A DNA stretch of 7,401 bases. It comes from an uncultured Spirochaetia bacterium (GTDB lineage: Bacteria; Spirochaetota; UBA6919). A program made the position numbers and the translations under genes. Shown piece after piece: positions 1 to 5,929 of the stretch. Every line of letters starts with the position of its first letter. Position 1 is the stretch's first letter. The stretch spans positions 1 to 7,401 of the forward strand of contig CAJXGR010000151.1 in assembly GCA_913053665.1 (NCBI GenBank). Direction: 5' to 3'. The notes under the pieces were generated by a model that did no database searches, was not told the DNA's origin, and was given only the letters and a program-made list of their open reading frames with translations.

Positions 1-56
1 ATATTGTCTGCATTAGCCTTTAAGATTTAAAATGACCAATATTTTTTACCCGAAAG

Positions 57-64
57 TAAATTTG
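57..64 (+). promoter_or_regulatory. Possible Bacteroidota-type -7 promoter element (TAnnTTTG)
   Basis: The sequence TAAATTTG followed by CACC matches the TAnnTTTG -7 element known from Bacteroidota housekeeping promoters. Transcription would begin around base 71 and give a leader of about 175 nt before the HD-GYP gene at 246. No clear TTG/TTTG -33 element sits at the usual spacing of about 19 nt, so only half of the promoter is supported. The call depends on the organism being in or near that phylum, which is itself inferred. Confidence 0.25.
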
Positions 65-75
65 CACCCAAGAGC

Positions 76-94
76 TTATAGATTCAATCTGTAA
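76..94 (+). other. Short AT-rich palindrome/hairpin followed by a pyrimidine tract
   Basis: TTATAGATT-C-AATCTGTAA forms nine pairs around a central C, with one T·G wobble at 79/91. In RNA at least the innermost pair would open. A T-rich pyrimidine tract follows at 98-116. This could be a weak intrinsic terminator for a gene to the left of the window, or a hairpin at the 5' end of the leader of the next gene. The stem is almost entirely A·T, so either reading is tentative. Confidence 0.25.
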
Positions 95-219
95 ACACTT
101 TCTTTTTCTTTTTCTCAGATAAATGAATGAATAAAATCAAGTCTTGAGAATATGATTTGCCAATTTGATGAAATTGTTTTAATATATAGTGTGGTATCGG
201 TATGTTTATGGGTAAACTA

Positions 220-233
220 TTGATTTTAATCAA
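220..233 (+). promoter_or_regulatory. FNR/CRP-family-like operator (TTGAT-N4-ATCAA)
   Basis: TTGAT-TTTA-ATCAA is an exact match to the FNR consensus TTGATNNNNATCAA. It is also a 6-bp inverted repeat with a 2-nt centre. It ends 12 nt before the ATG of the HD-GYP gene, and its last two bases overlap the Shine-Dalgarno AAAAGGA at 232-238. A regulator bound here would more likely repress than activate. The region is very AT-rich and no FNR/CRP gene is in the window, so the match may be chance. Confidence 0.25.
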
Positions 234-245
234 AAGGAATATTGG

Positions 246-1148
246 ATGAGACTTGACATAGAAAAAATCCAAAGTATGGTTGATGAAGGCAAACGCCTAA
301 AATTAGCCCAGGACTTTTCCTATAAAGGGATGTTATTAATTGGACAAGATAAAGTATTATCCCAGCAGGATATAAAACGCCTGGGCGACAAGGTTCGCGG
401 GAAATTAGAGATCAAAATGGCTGGAGAAGCTCTGGTATCCCATAAAATCAGACAAAATCTAACAAGCGAGATCAAGTCGATTTTCAGTGAACATGGCTAT
501 TATAAGAATCTAGGGACTGCGAAACGTAAGAAAATAGAGAAACTCATTGAAAATACTATCTCACATAATGAGTATCTCTGCTATGCATTACAACATATCC
601 ATCAATTTTCCAATGAATTATTCTATCATTCGGTTCATGTTGCGTTATTTTCCCTGATTGTTGATTTAGCGTGGCAAAGAAGGCATAATCAGGGGCTCAT
701 TGATGGAGGGAAGCTGGAAAGCATTCTCTTTGGTGCTCTCCTCCACGATATTGGCTATTTAACCATGGATAAAGGAGTTTGGGACATTAAAAGACTGGAT
801 AAAAATCCTGGTGAGCCAAACTTTAAAAGTCATCCCACTAAAGGTTATGAACTTCTAAAAAGAGATCAATCTAAACATGGATACAGTAAAGAGATACTAA
901 ATGTCATTCTTCAGCATGAAGAGCGGGTCAATGAATCGGGTTTCCCTATGGGATTGATGAAAAATCAAATTGATTTAAACGCCCAAATTGTGGGATTATG
1001 CAACGACTTTGAGCATTTATTAAGCGGTCAACTGGCTGGTCAGCTGAAGGACTTTTTAGAAATAAGTCAGTATCTGATAGGAAGAAAAGATAATTACGAT
1101 AAAAACTGTTTAAACGTTCTTATTGAAGAGTTTAGATATATGGATTAG
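246..1148 (+). CDS. HD-GYP-type metal-dependent phosphohydrolase (putative c-di-GMP phosphodiesterase, divergent)
   Basis: This 300-residue cytosolic protein has no signal peptide or membrane segment. Residues 1-55 resemble the small N-terminal region that precedes many HD-GYP domains (MLLIGQDKVLSQQDI, about 29-43). The HD domain spans about 115-265 and keeps H128, the H167-D168 pair in LLHDIG, H196 with G200 in HPTKGYELL, and H224. D254 in CNDFEHL aligns with the last metal-binding Asp. The family signature HHE-DGSGYP is altered to QHEERVNESGFP (223-234), so GYP becomes GFP and the first His is Gln. HD-GYP enzymes hydrolyse c-di-GMP to pGpG or GMP at a two- or three-iron centre. Activity here is plausible but the substrate is unproven. 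The ATG has AAAAGGA 7 nt upstream. The next gene follows after 24 nt and is probably co-transcribed. Confidence 0.8.
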   Translation: MRLDIEKIQSMVDEGKRLKLAQDFSYKGMLLIGQDKVLSQQDIKRLGDKVRGKLEIKMAGEALVSHKIRQNLTSEIKSIFSEHGYYKNLGTAKRKKIEKLIENTISHNEYLCYALQHIHQFSNELFYHSVHVALFSLIVDLAWQRRHNQGLIDGGKLESILFGALLHDIGYLTMDKGVWDIKRLDKNPGEPNFKSHPTKGYELLKRDQSKHGYSKEILNVILQHEERVNESGFPMGLMKNQIDLNAQIVGLCNDFEHLLSGQLAGQLKDFLEISQYLIGRKDNYDKNCLNVLIEEFRYMD

Positions 1149-1172
1149 CAGGAGTACAGGTCAGAGATTTTC

Positions 1173-1910
1173 TTGTATCTTATTATTATGAAGCAAAAAA
1201 TAAACTCATCCAATTATATAAAAGAAATACAAGGGGTCTTCAAACGCTCTCCCCTTGCCTATTTCAATATCTCTGATATTGTGGATCAGTTGAACCAGTT
1301 CAAAGAAAACGCCTCTAAATTGCTGGAAGACAAAGATTACTATAAAGCAGCCTGTATTTATAAAGGACTCATTGAGAAGTCTATTGAACATTTAGACTAT
1401 TTAGAAGATCGCGAAGGGAAGATGGGAGGATTTCTTTTTGAGTTATTTTCCCTTTATTCCAATACCCTCCAGGAGTTTGAATGGGATGAGCAAGACTTTT
1501 TTGAGGAAACCGTAGAACTTTATATTAAAGAGGAATTTGGCTTTGCCACAGAGATCATTAAATTACTCATAGTCAATGTGAATCGTGATAATTATAATGT
1601 TTTAGAAACCATATTAAAAAGGGAAATAAAAAAAAGAACAAGTACTTATGAACGTGACAAATTAGTAGACCCTCTCCTCAGAATGTATAATCATCTTGGT
1701 GAGGATCGTAAGTATTTGGATAGTTGTGAGTTATACTCCACTCAAGCCTGGGAGCGTTATGATAATGCTGCCACCAAATACGAGCAAATGGGGTTCATTG
1801 AACAAGCAGTTAAAGCTTATGAAGAGGGGATAGCAAGCTCTGAACACTATAAAAACTTGTTGGAAGGGAAGCTCTCTCAACTCAAGAGTCGGATTCTTGG
1901 CTTCAATTAA
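1173..1910 (+). CDS. Hypothetical TPR-like helical repeat protein
   Basis: I do not recognise a named family. The 245-residue product is predicted helical, acidic/lysine-rich and soluble, with no signal peptide or membrane helix. Two segments look like TPR-type helical hairpins: residues about 48-72 (LLEDKDYYKAACIYKGLIEK) and about 202-222 (YEQMGFIEQAVKAYEEGI). It may be a protein-protein interaction scaffold. The start is uncertain. The longest frame begins with TTG at 1173, with AGG 12 nt upstream; an in-frame ATG lies at 1188 (MKQKINSSN) but has no Shine-Dalgarno directly upstream. Starting there would remove only five residues. The gene lies 24 nt after the HD-GYP gene on the same strand, suggesting a shared transcript and possibly a partner or effector relationship, which is inference from position only. 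There are no internal stops and the base composition matches its neighbours. Confidence 0.65.
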   Translation: MYLIIMKQKINSSNYIKEIQGVFKRSPLAYFNISDIVDQLNQFKENASKLLEDKDYYKAACIYKGLIEKSIEHLDYLEDREGKMGGFLFELFSLYSNTLQEFEWDEQDFFEETVELYIKEEFGFATEIIKLLIVNVNRDNYNVLETILKREIKKRTSTYERDKLVDPLLRMYNHLGEDRKYLDSCELYSTQAWERYDNAATKYEQMGFIEQAVKAYEEGIASSEHYKNLLEGKLSQLKSRILGFN

Positions 1911-1990
1911 CTTGCAGGACACAAATCTTACTATACCAAACTGATTTTAACTTATCAGATTAAAACTTGTACCCTGTAGAGATTGAATGA

Positions 1991-3280
1991 ATGGACCCTA
2001 TTAAGAAATCGGCACTAAGGATCATCAAGACTTTGACTCAACATGATTTCAAGGCTTATTACGCTGGAGGGTCTGTCCGGGACATGATCCTAAAACAACC
2101 CTTTAAAGATATAGATATTGCTACTTCGGCTAAACCTCATGAAGTTATGAAGTTGTTTAAGAGGACGATTCCTGTTGGCCTTCAATTCGGTGTCGTCGTG
2201 GTATTAATGGACAATATCCCTTTTGAGGTCACCACATTCCGCAAAGATGGGACCTACCAGGACGGTCGACACCCCGAAAACGTTCTATTTACCAATGAAA
2301 AAGAAGATGTGATGCGTAGAGATTTCACTATTAACGGAATCCTCTACGATCCAATGAACGATGAGATAATCGATTACGTTGATGGACAGAAGGATATTCA
2401 GGATAAGGTCATTCGGGCCATTGGTGATCCCATCCAACGATTTGAAGAGGATAAGCTGAGGATGCTCAGGGCCATTCGCTTTTCCGCACGTTTATCCTAT
2501 ACAATTGAGCCTGGAACATGGAAAGCCATTCAAACTTATTACACCAACATTAATGAAGTGAGTGTTGAACGGATCCGGGATGAGCTAGCCAAGATACTTA
2601 CAGAGGGTCAGGCATCAGTTGGGATTCGTCTCCTATATCAGTCAGGCCTTCTGGACATGATCCTGCCTGAAGTCAGTCAACTTAAAAACATTGAACGAGT
2701 TGATGGGTCACCTGGTGATGGGTCACTTGGTAAAGTTGATATGTTTTGTCATACTCTTTTATTGTTGGATCATATGACCAAACCCTCTAAAGAGCTGGCG
2801 TTGGCTGTCCTGTTAAAACATGTAGATTGGAATCTCGCCAGGAGTATTTGTGGGAGGCTAAAGTTATCCAATAAAGAAAAAAGTCATGTACTTTCTTTAG
2901 TCCAACAGCAATCGATCTTTAATACTCTTCCTCAAATGCGTGAGAGTGAGCTGAAACGTTTTTTACGACAGGAGCATTTTAAGGATCATTTAGAGTACCA
3001 TCGACTGGAGGCACTCGCTAGTCATGGTAAATTAGATATATATGACTTTTGCGTCCACAAACTAGCAGAATATCGGTCTAAACATGGGAATTTATTGCAT
3101 CCGAAGAAGATACTGAACGGGAATATGCTTATTAAACTGGGCTTCAAAGCTGGCTCTTCCTTCAAAAGTATGTTAGTAGAGGTTGAAAACCTCCAGCTGG
3201 AGGGAGTTTTATCCACTGAAGAGGAAGCAATAGAGTATGTTAAAACTCATTTTGCTCATTTATTGAATGATAATCCTTAA
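1991..3280 (+). CDS. Class II tRNA nucleotidyltransferase / poly(A) polymerase family protein
   Basis: The 429-residue enzyme carries the full class II nucleotidyltransferase head. GGSVRD (26-31) is the nucleotide-binding loop, DID (40-42) holds the catalytic metal-binding aspartates, PFEVTTFR spans 77-84, RRDFTIN spans 109-115, EDKLR (153-157) is the EDxxR nucleotide-selection motif, and ERIRDEL spans 193-199. The family adds CCA, or parts of it, to tRNA 3' ends, or polyadenylates RNA. The motif RRDFTINGILYDP is closer to the PcnB-like branch (INGLFYDP) than to typical RRDFTINA CCA enzymes, so CCA-adding, A-adding and poly(A) polymerase activities cannot be separated here. The C-terminal half (about 230-429) is the helical tRNA-binding body. 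It contains a duplicated DGS(P/L)G loop at 238-247 just before HTLLLLD. The start ATG has GAGA 8 nt upstream. The gap of 80 nt after the TPR-like gene leaves operon membership open. Confidence 0.88.
   Translation: MDPIKKSALRIIKTLTQHDFKAYYAGGSVRDMILKQPFKDIDIATSAKPHEVMKLFKRTIPVGLQFGVVVVLMDNIPFEVTTFRKDGTYQDGRHPENVLFTNEKEDVMRRDFTINGILYDPMNDEIIDYVDGQKDIQDKVIRAIGDPIQRFEEDKLRMLRAIRFSARLSYTIEPGTWKAIQTYYTNINEVSVERIRDELAKILTEGQASVGIRLLYQSGLLDMILPEVSQLKNIERVDGSPGDGSLGKVDMFCHTLLLLDHMTKPSKELALAVLLKHVDWNLARSICGRLKLSNKEKSHVLSLVQQQSIFNTLPQMRESELKRFLRQEHFKDHLEYHRLEALASHGKLDIYDFCVHKLAEYRSKHGNLLHPKKILNGNMLIKLGFKAGSSFKSMLVEVENLQLEGVLSTEEEAIEYVKTHFAHLLNDNP
2702..2731 (+). repeat. 15-bp tandem duplication within the nucleotidyltransferase gene
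   Basis: Two head-to-tail copies of GATGGGTCACCTGGT occupy 2702-2716 and 2717-2731 and differ at one base (C/T, giving Pro or Leu). They are in frame and encode DGSPG-DGSLG, residues 238-247 of the protein. The repeat falls in the loop between LPEVSQLKNIERV and the conserved HTLLLLD helix. It looks like a slippage duplication that added five residues without disturbing the frame. Confidence 0.9.
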
Positions 3281-3393
3281 TTTGCTAATTCTATCATTAT
3301 TTATGTATTTTTTACTAGATTATTCTCTCATAGGTTGATTATTTAAATAAATGGAATACTTTTTTAACTTTAAAGGGTTAATTTAATATAAAA

Positions 3394-3421
3394 TTGACCA
3401 ATAATTTGTATAAACAATAAT
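3394..3421 (+). promoter_or_regulatory. Candidate promoter for the MCE-radA unit
   Basis: TTGACC (3394-3399) and AATAAT (3416-3421) are separated by 16 nt, matching five of six bases each of the sigma70 -35 and -10 consensus. A transcript from here would include the stem-loop at 3430-3480 and then the MCE gene. In such AT-rich DNA chance matches are common, and if the organism uses Bacteroidota-type sigma factors this consensus would not apply. Confidence 0.25.
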
Positions 3422-3429
3422 CGATATTT

Positions 3430-3480
3430 ATAAGCTCAGCTAATTGAAGGCTATAAATGGCCCTTCAAGTAGAAGCTTAT
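3430..3480 (+). promoter_or_regulatory. Two-tier stem-loop in the leader of the MCE gene
   Basis: An outer stem ATAAGCT/AGCTTAT (3430-3436 with 3474-3480) encloses an inner stem TTGAAGG/CCTTCAA (3444-3450 with 3462-3468) around an 11-nt loop. Internal bulges of 7 and 5 nt separate the stems. It ends one base before the Shine-Dalgarno TAAGG (3482-3486) and 13 nt before the ATG. It could influence translation, or be processed as the 3' end of the upstream transcript, but it lacks a terminator-like T run. I cannot match it to a known riboswitch class. Confidence 0.35.
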
Positions 3481-3493
3481 TTAAGGCCTTTTA

Positions 3494-4519
3494 ATGAAGA
3501 ATGAAATAAAAGTTGGACTTATCGTATTACTTGCTCTTTTCAGTATGTTCATATCCGTTTTTTTCGTCAAAGACATCCAATTTGAAGGAACGGGACAAAA
3601 ATACATTGTTCGCTTCAAGTTCTTAAATAGCTTGATCACAGGGGGACGGGTGATGCTCTATGGCGGTATACGTGTAGGGACCGTCCAAAGGTTTGAGCAT
3701 GATGGCAAGAAGGCGAATGTCTATATTGTAATTACTGATAGCACAACCAACAAGATGATACAAGCCCAGAAAGTAAGGTTCACGATCCAGGGAGCGGGAT
3801 TGCTCGGTGAAAAATACCTTCTGATCGAGTTTGATAATAAAAACGGCAAGAACTTCAGCTATCAGAGGGACGAGGGGGGGAAACTCTTAGGTCCTCCCAC
3901 AATCGATGGAATAGAAGGAGCTAACTTTGAAAGTATTATCACTAAAGTAAACGGTCTTTTATCCAATCAGTTAACCGACATATTAACTTCATTAAGCGGG
4001 TATCTGAACAATGAAAAAATCCCGATGATCATTGATAATCTTGCTGGAGCGTCTCAGAATCTAAATAAACTTATAGAAAACAGTAATCTTCTGATCAGCG
4101 ACATGAAAAACCAACATGTCAGTAAAATAGTTGGACAGTTGAGTTCAACCCTGTCCAGTACAAATGAGGAGATCCAGGCCATCTCAAAAAGTGTCCAGTC
4201 TCTTCTCTCAAAGGCGGGTCACAACGTAGATAATTTGTTTGATCCTCGAAGCGGCATTATTGCGGTCACAAGAGAAGGGACATCGGTATTAAGAAATGTA
4301 AATAGTTTGGTATCAGCCATTAACAAGATTGTCAAAGAACTCGATCAGGTGGTAAAAAATATGAATGATGAAGATACGCCCATTGGAGCACTATTGAAAG
4401 ATAAAAAGGTAGCTAAAGATCTTAAGAAAACCCTTAAAAACCTTAGTGAACTAACAGGTGAGTTAAAAGACAGCCCTCTTTTATCAGATAAAAACAAGTA
4501 TCGACCAGGACCCTTCTAA
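3494..4519 (+). CDS. MCE/MlaD-family lipid-transport substrate-binding protein
   Basis: The 341-residue product has one N-terminal membrane anchor (about 7-26, VGLIVLLALFSMFISVFFV) and no lipobox. An MCE domain follows at about 36-114, including GGRVMLYGGIRVGTVQRF (50-67) and GAGLLGEKYLLIEF (100-113). Residues 142-330 are a long, probably helical or coiled-coil region. MCE proteins form hexameric rings in the periplasm, anchored in the inner membrane. They work with an MlaE-type permease and MlaF-type ATPase to move phospholipids between the membranes. The permease and ATPase genes normally next to it are absent here; the gene upstream is an RNA nucleotidyltransferase. The partners must therefore be encoded elsewhere. 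The ATG at 3494 has TAAGG 7 nt upstream. The stop codon directly abuts the radA start, so the two are probably translated from one mRNA. Confidence 0.88.
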   Translation: MKNEIKVGLIVLLALFSMFISVFFVKDIQFEGTGQKYIVRFKFLNSLITGGRVMLYGGIRVGTVQRFEHDGKKANVYIVITDSTTNKMIQAQKVRFTIQGAGLLGEKYLLIEFDNKNGKNFSYQRDEGGKLLGPPTIDGIEGANFESIITKVNGLLSNQLTDILTSLSGYLNNEKIPMIIDNLAGASQNLNKLIENSNLLISDMKNQHVSKIVGQLSSTLSSTNEEIQAISKSVQSLLSKAGHNVDNLFDPRSGIIAVTREGTSVLRNVNSLVSAINKIVKELDQVVKNMNDEDTPIGALLKDKKVAKDLKKTLKNLSELTGELKDSPLLSDKNKYRPGPF

Positions 4520-5875
4520 TTGGCCAAAAAAAATACATCGCAATATATATGTTCTGAATGCAGTTATCAGACCAGCAAGTGGCTGGGTCGATGTCCTGAT
4601 TGCGGTCAATGGAATACGTTTTCTGAAACAGCCCCTTCCATCATAGGAAATAGAACTCAAAAGCTCAATGTACCATTAAAGGACTTATCAGAACTCACTA
4701 ACGAGGCTGGCAAAAGGTACCAAACAGGTATCAGTGAATTTGATAACGTTTTGGGAGGTGGTATCGTCCCTGGCTCATTGATCCTTCTGGGGGGAGAACC
4801 GGGTATAGGCAAATCCACCCTGTTGTTACAAATCGCCTCTCATCTATCTCAATATGGTTTAATCATTTATAACAATGGCGAAGAATCAGCCCATCAAATA
4901 AAGCTTAGAAGTCAGCGTCTCAAGATCAATGAAGATAATATCAGGCTGTTAGAGTCTACTGGACTCGATGAGATCGAAAGCAGCATGATCCAGGCACAAC
5001 CGGTGGGTGCTGTGATTGACTCAATACAAACCGTCTATCGCCCTGATGTTCAGGGACTCCCGGGAAGTCTGACCCAAATCAAGGAAGGAGCCAACCTCTT
5101 TCTCAATCTATCGAAAAAAAGAAACATCTTTACCTTTCTGGTAGGTCATGTTACCAAAGAAGGGAATATTGCCGGGCCGAAATCCCTGGAACATATTGTG
5201 GATGTTGTCCTATACCTTGAAGGAGAGAAATATGACTCCTTTCGTATCTTAAGAACCTATAAAAATCGTTTTGGATCCACCGATGAAATGGGTGTGTTTC
5301 AGATGACAGAACTGGGTATTCAGGAAGTCACCAACCCCTCTGAGCACTTCATACGGGATTACAACCCAAACTATCCAGGAACCACTCTTTCAGCCATCCA
5401 TGAAGGTAGCCGTCCATTGCTTGTGGAGGTTCAAGCGTTGGTCAGTTCCACCCACTTCAATTTTCCCCGTAGGATGGTGGACGGAACCGATGTGAATAAA
5501 GTCCATAAACTCATTGCCATTTTAGAAAAGGTTTTAGGGATTCTATTAGTCCAAAGCGATGTTTATATCAATATTGCAGGGGGACTTCGTGTCAAAGAGC
5601 CGGGTATTGAATTGGCTATAATCATGGCTATCTGGTTTAGCTTTAAAAAAGTGAGTTATAATAAAAAGATATTGTTTATTGGAGAGGTTGGCTTGGCCGG
5701 AGAAATCCGTGGCGTGAAGGGGATACATCACCGCGTGAACGAAGCCAGGAAGTTAGGGATTGATACAATCCTTGTTCCAAAAAAGAATGCCACAGAATTA
5801 TCCAAGTCTTCCAGAAACAAGTCCTTGCACTATGTCTCTTCCATTCAAGAGGTGGTTGAATTCGTGAGTCGATAA
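4520..5875 (+). CDS. radA: DNA repair protein RadA (Sms), branch-migration ATPase
   Basis: The 451 residues are the usual RadA length, with domains in canonical order. A four-cysteine zinc finger comes first (C11, C14, C25, C28). The RecA-like ATPase has Walker A GGEPGIGKST (91-100), Walker B around VIDSIQT (165-171) and the RadA-specific KNRFG motif (248-252). A C-terminal Lon-protease-like domain (about 290-451) includes GEVGLAGEIRGV. RadA is a cytosolic hexameric motor that extends heteroduplex DNA during homologous recombination and repair. The start is TTG at 4520, on the base after the preceding TAA. No upstream ATG is possible, because the frame needs to begin just before the zinc finger, and AGGA at 4507-4510 is a good ribosome binding site. 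The abutting genes suggest translational coupling. The stop lies inside the 5872-5920 palindrome. YNNGEES replaces the more usual YVSGEES. Confidence 0.96.
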   Translation: MAKKNTSQYICSECSYQTSKWLGRCPDCGQWNTFSETAPSIIGNRTQKLNVPLKDLSELTNEAGKRYQTGISEFDNVLGGGIVPGSLILLGGEPGIGKSTLLLQIASHLSQYGLIIYNNGEESAHQIKLRSQRLKINEDNIRLLESTGLDEIESSMIQAQPVGAVIDSIQTVYRPDVQGLPGSLTQIKEGANLFLNLSKKRNIFTFLVGHVTKEGNIAGPKSLEHIVDVVLYLEGEKYDSFRILRTYKNRFGSTDEMGVFQMTELGIQEVTNPSEHFIRDYNPNYPGTTLSAIHEGSRPLLVEVQALVSSTHFNFPRRMVDGTDVNKVHKLIAILEKVLGILLVQSDVYINIAGGLRVKEPGIELAIIMAIWFSFKKVSYNKKILFIGEVGLAGEIRGVKGIHHRVNEARKLGIDTILVPKKNATELSKSSRNKSLHYVSSIQEVVEFVSR

Positions 5876-5920
5876 CTCACTGTAGGGGTAGGTTTAAAAC
5901 CTACCCCTACAGTGAGTTAT
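5872..5920. repeat. Perfect 49-nt palindrome between convergent radA and clpX
   Basis: Arms 5872-5895 and 5897-5920 are exact reverse complements of 24 bp around a single central A (5896). The left arm includes the radA stop TAA (5873-5875). The core is GTAGGGGTAGG facing CCTACCCCTAC. As RNA it would form a very stable hairpin from either strand and could stop or protect both convergent transcripts. Neither side has a clean U-run (TACTTTCGA on the + side), so it is not a textbook intrinsic terminator. Its symmetry and G-rich core also resemble dispersed REP-like or MITE-like palindromes. Confidence 0.9.
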
Positions 5921-5929
5921 TACTTTCGA

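Larger units (their letters stand above)
3281..3493. other. AT-rich intergenic region upstream of the MCE gene
   Basis: This 213-nt gap holds no supportable gene. A possible sigma70-like promoter lies at 3394-3421: TTGACC, a 16-nt spacer, then AATAAT. The stem-loop at 3430-3480 follows. No clear intrinsic terminator is visible after the upstream gene, since the T-rich stretch near 3308-3314 lacks a preceding stem. The nonamer TGACCAATA at 3395-3403 also occurs at 33-41 in the other leader region. Confidence 0.4.

Noticed and set aside
98..116. Pyrimidine tract CTTTCTTTTTCTTTTTCTC
   Set aside because: It is simple low-complexity sequence with no support as a terminator or binding site by itself.
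84..272. 62-codon minus-strand open frame in the left leader
   Set aside because: It has low-complexity composition (its end is K-rich from the pyrimidine tract), no recognisable motif, and overlaps the start of the HD-GYP gene.
1206..1391. Minus-strand open frame inside the TPR-like gene; similar antisense frames at 1731-1922, 3022-3216 and 5546-5731
   Set aside because: These lie antisense to longer supported coding regions, carry no motifs, and are expected by chance.
1941..1958. CTGAT...ATCAG inverted repeat between the TPR-like gene and the nucleotidyltransferase
   Set aside because: The stem is only 5 bp with an 8-nt AT-rich loop and no U-run, too weak to call.
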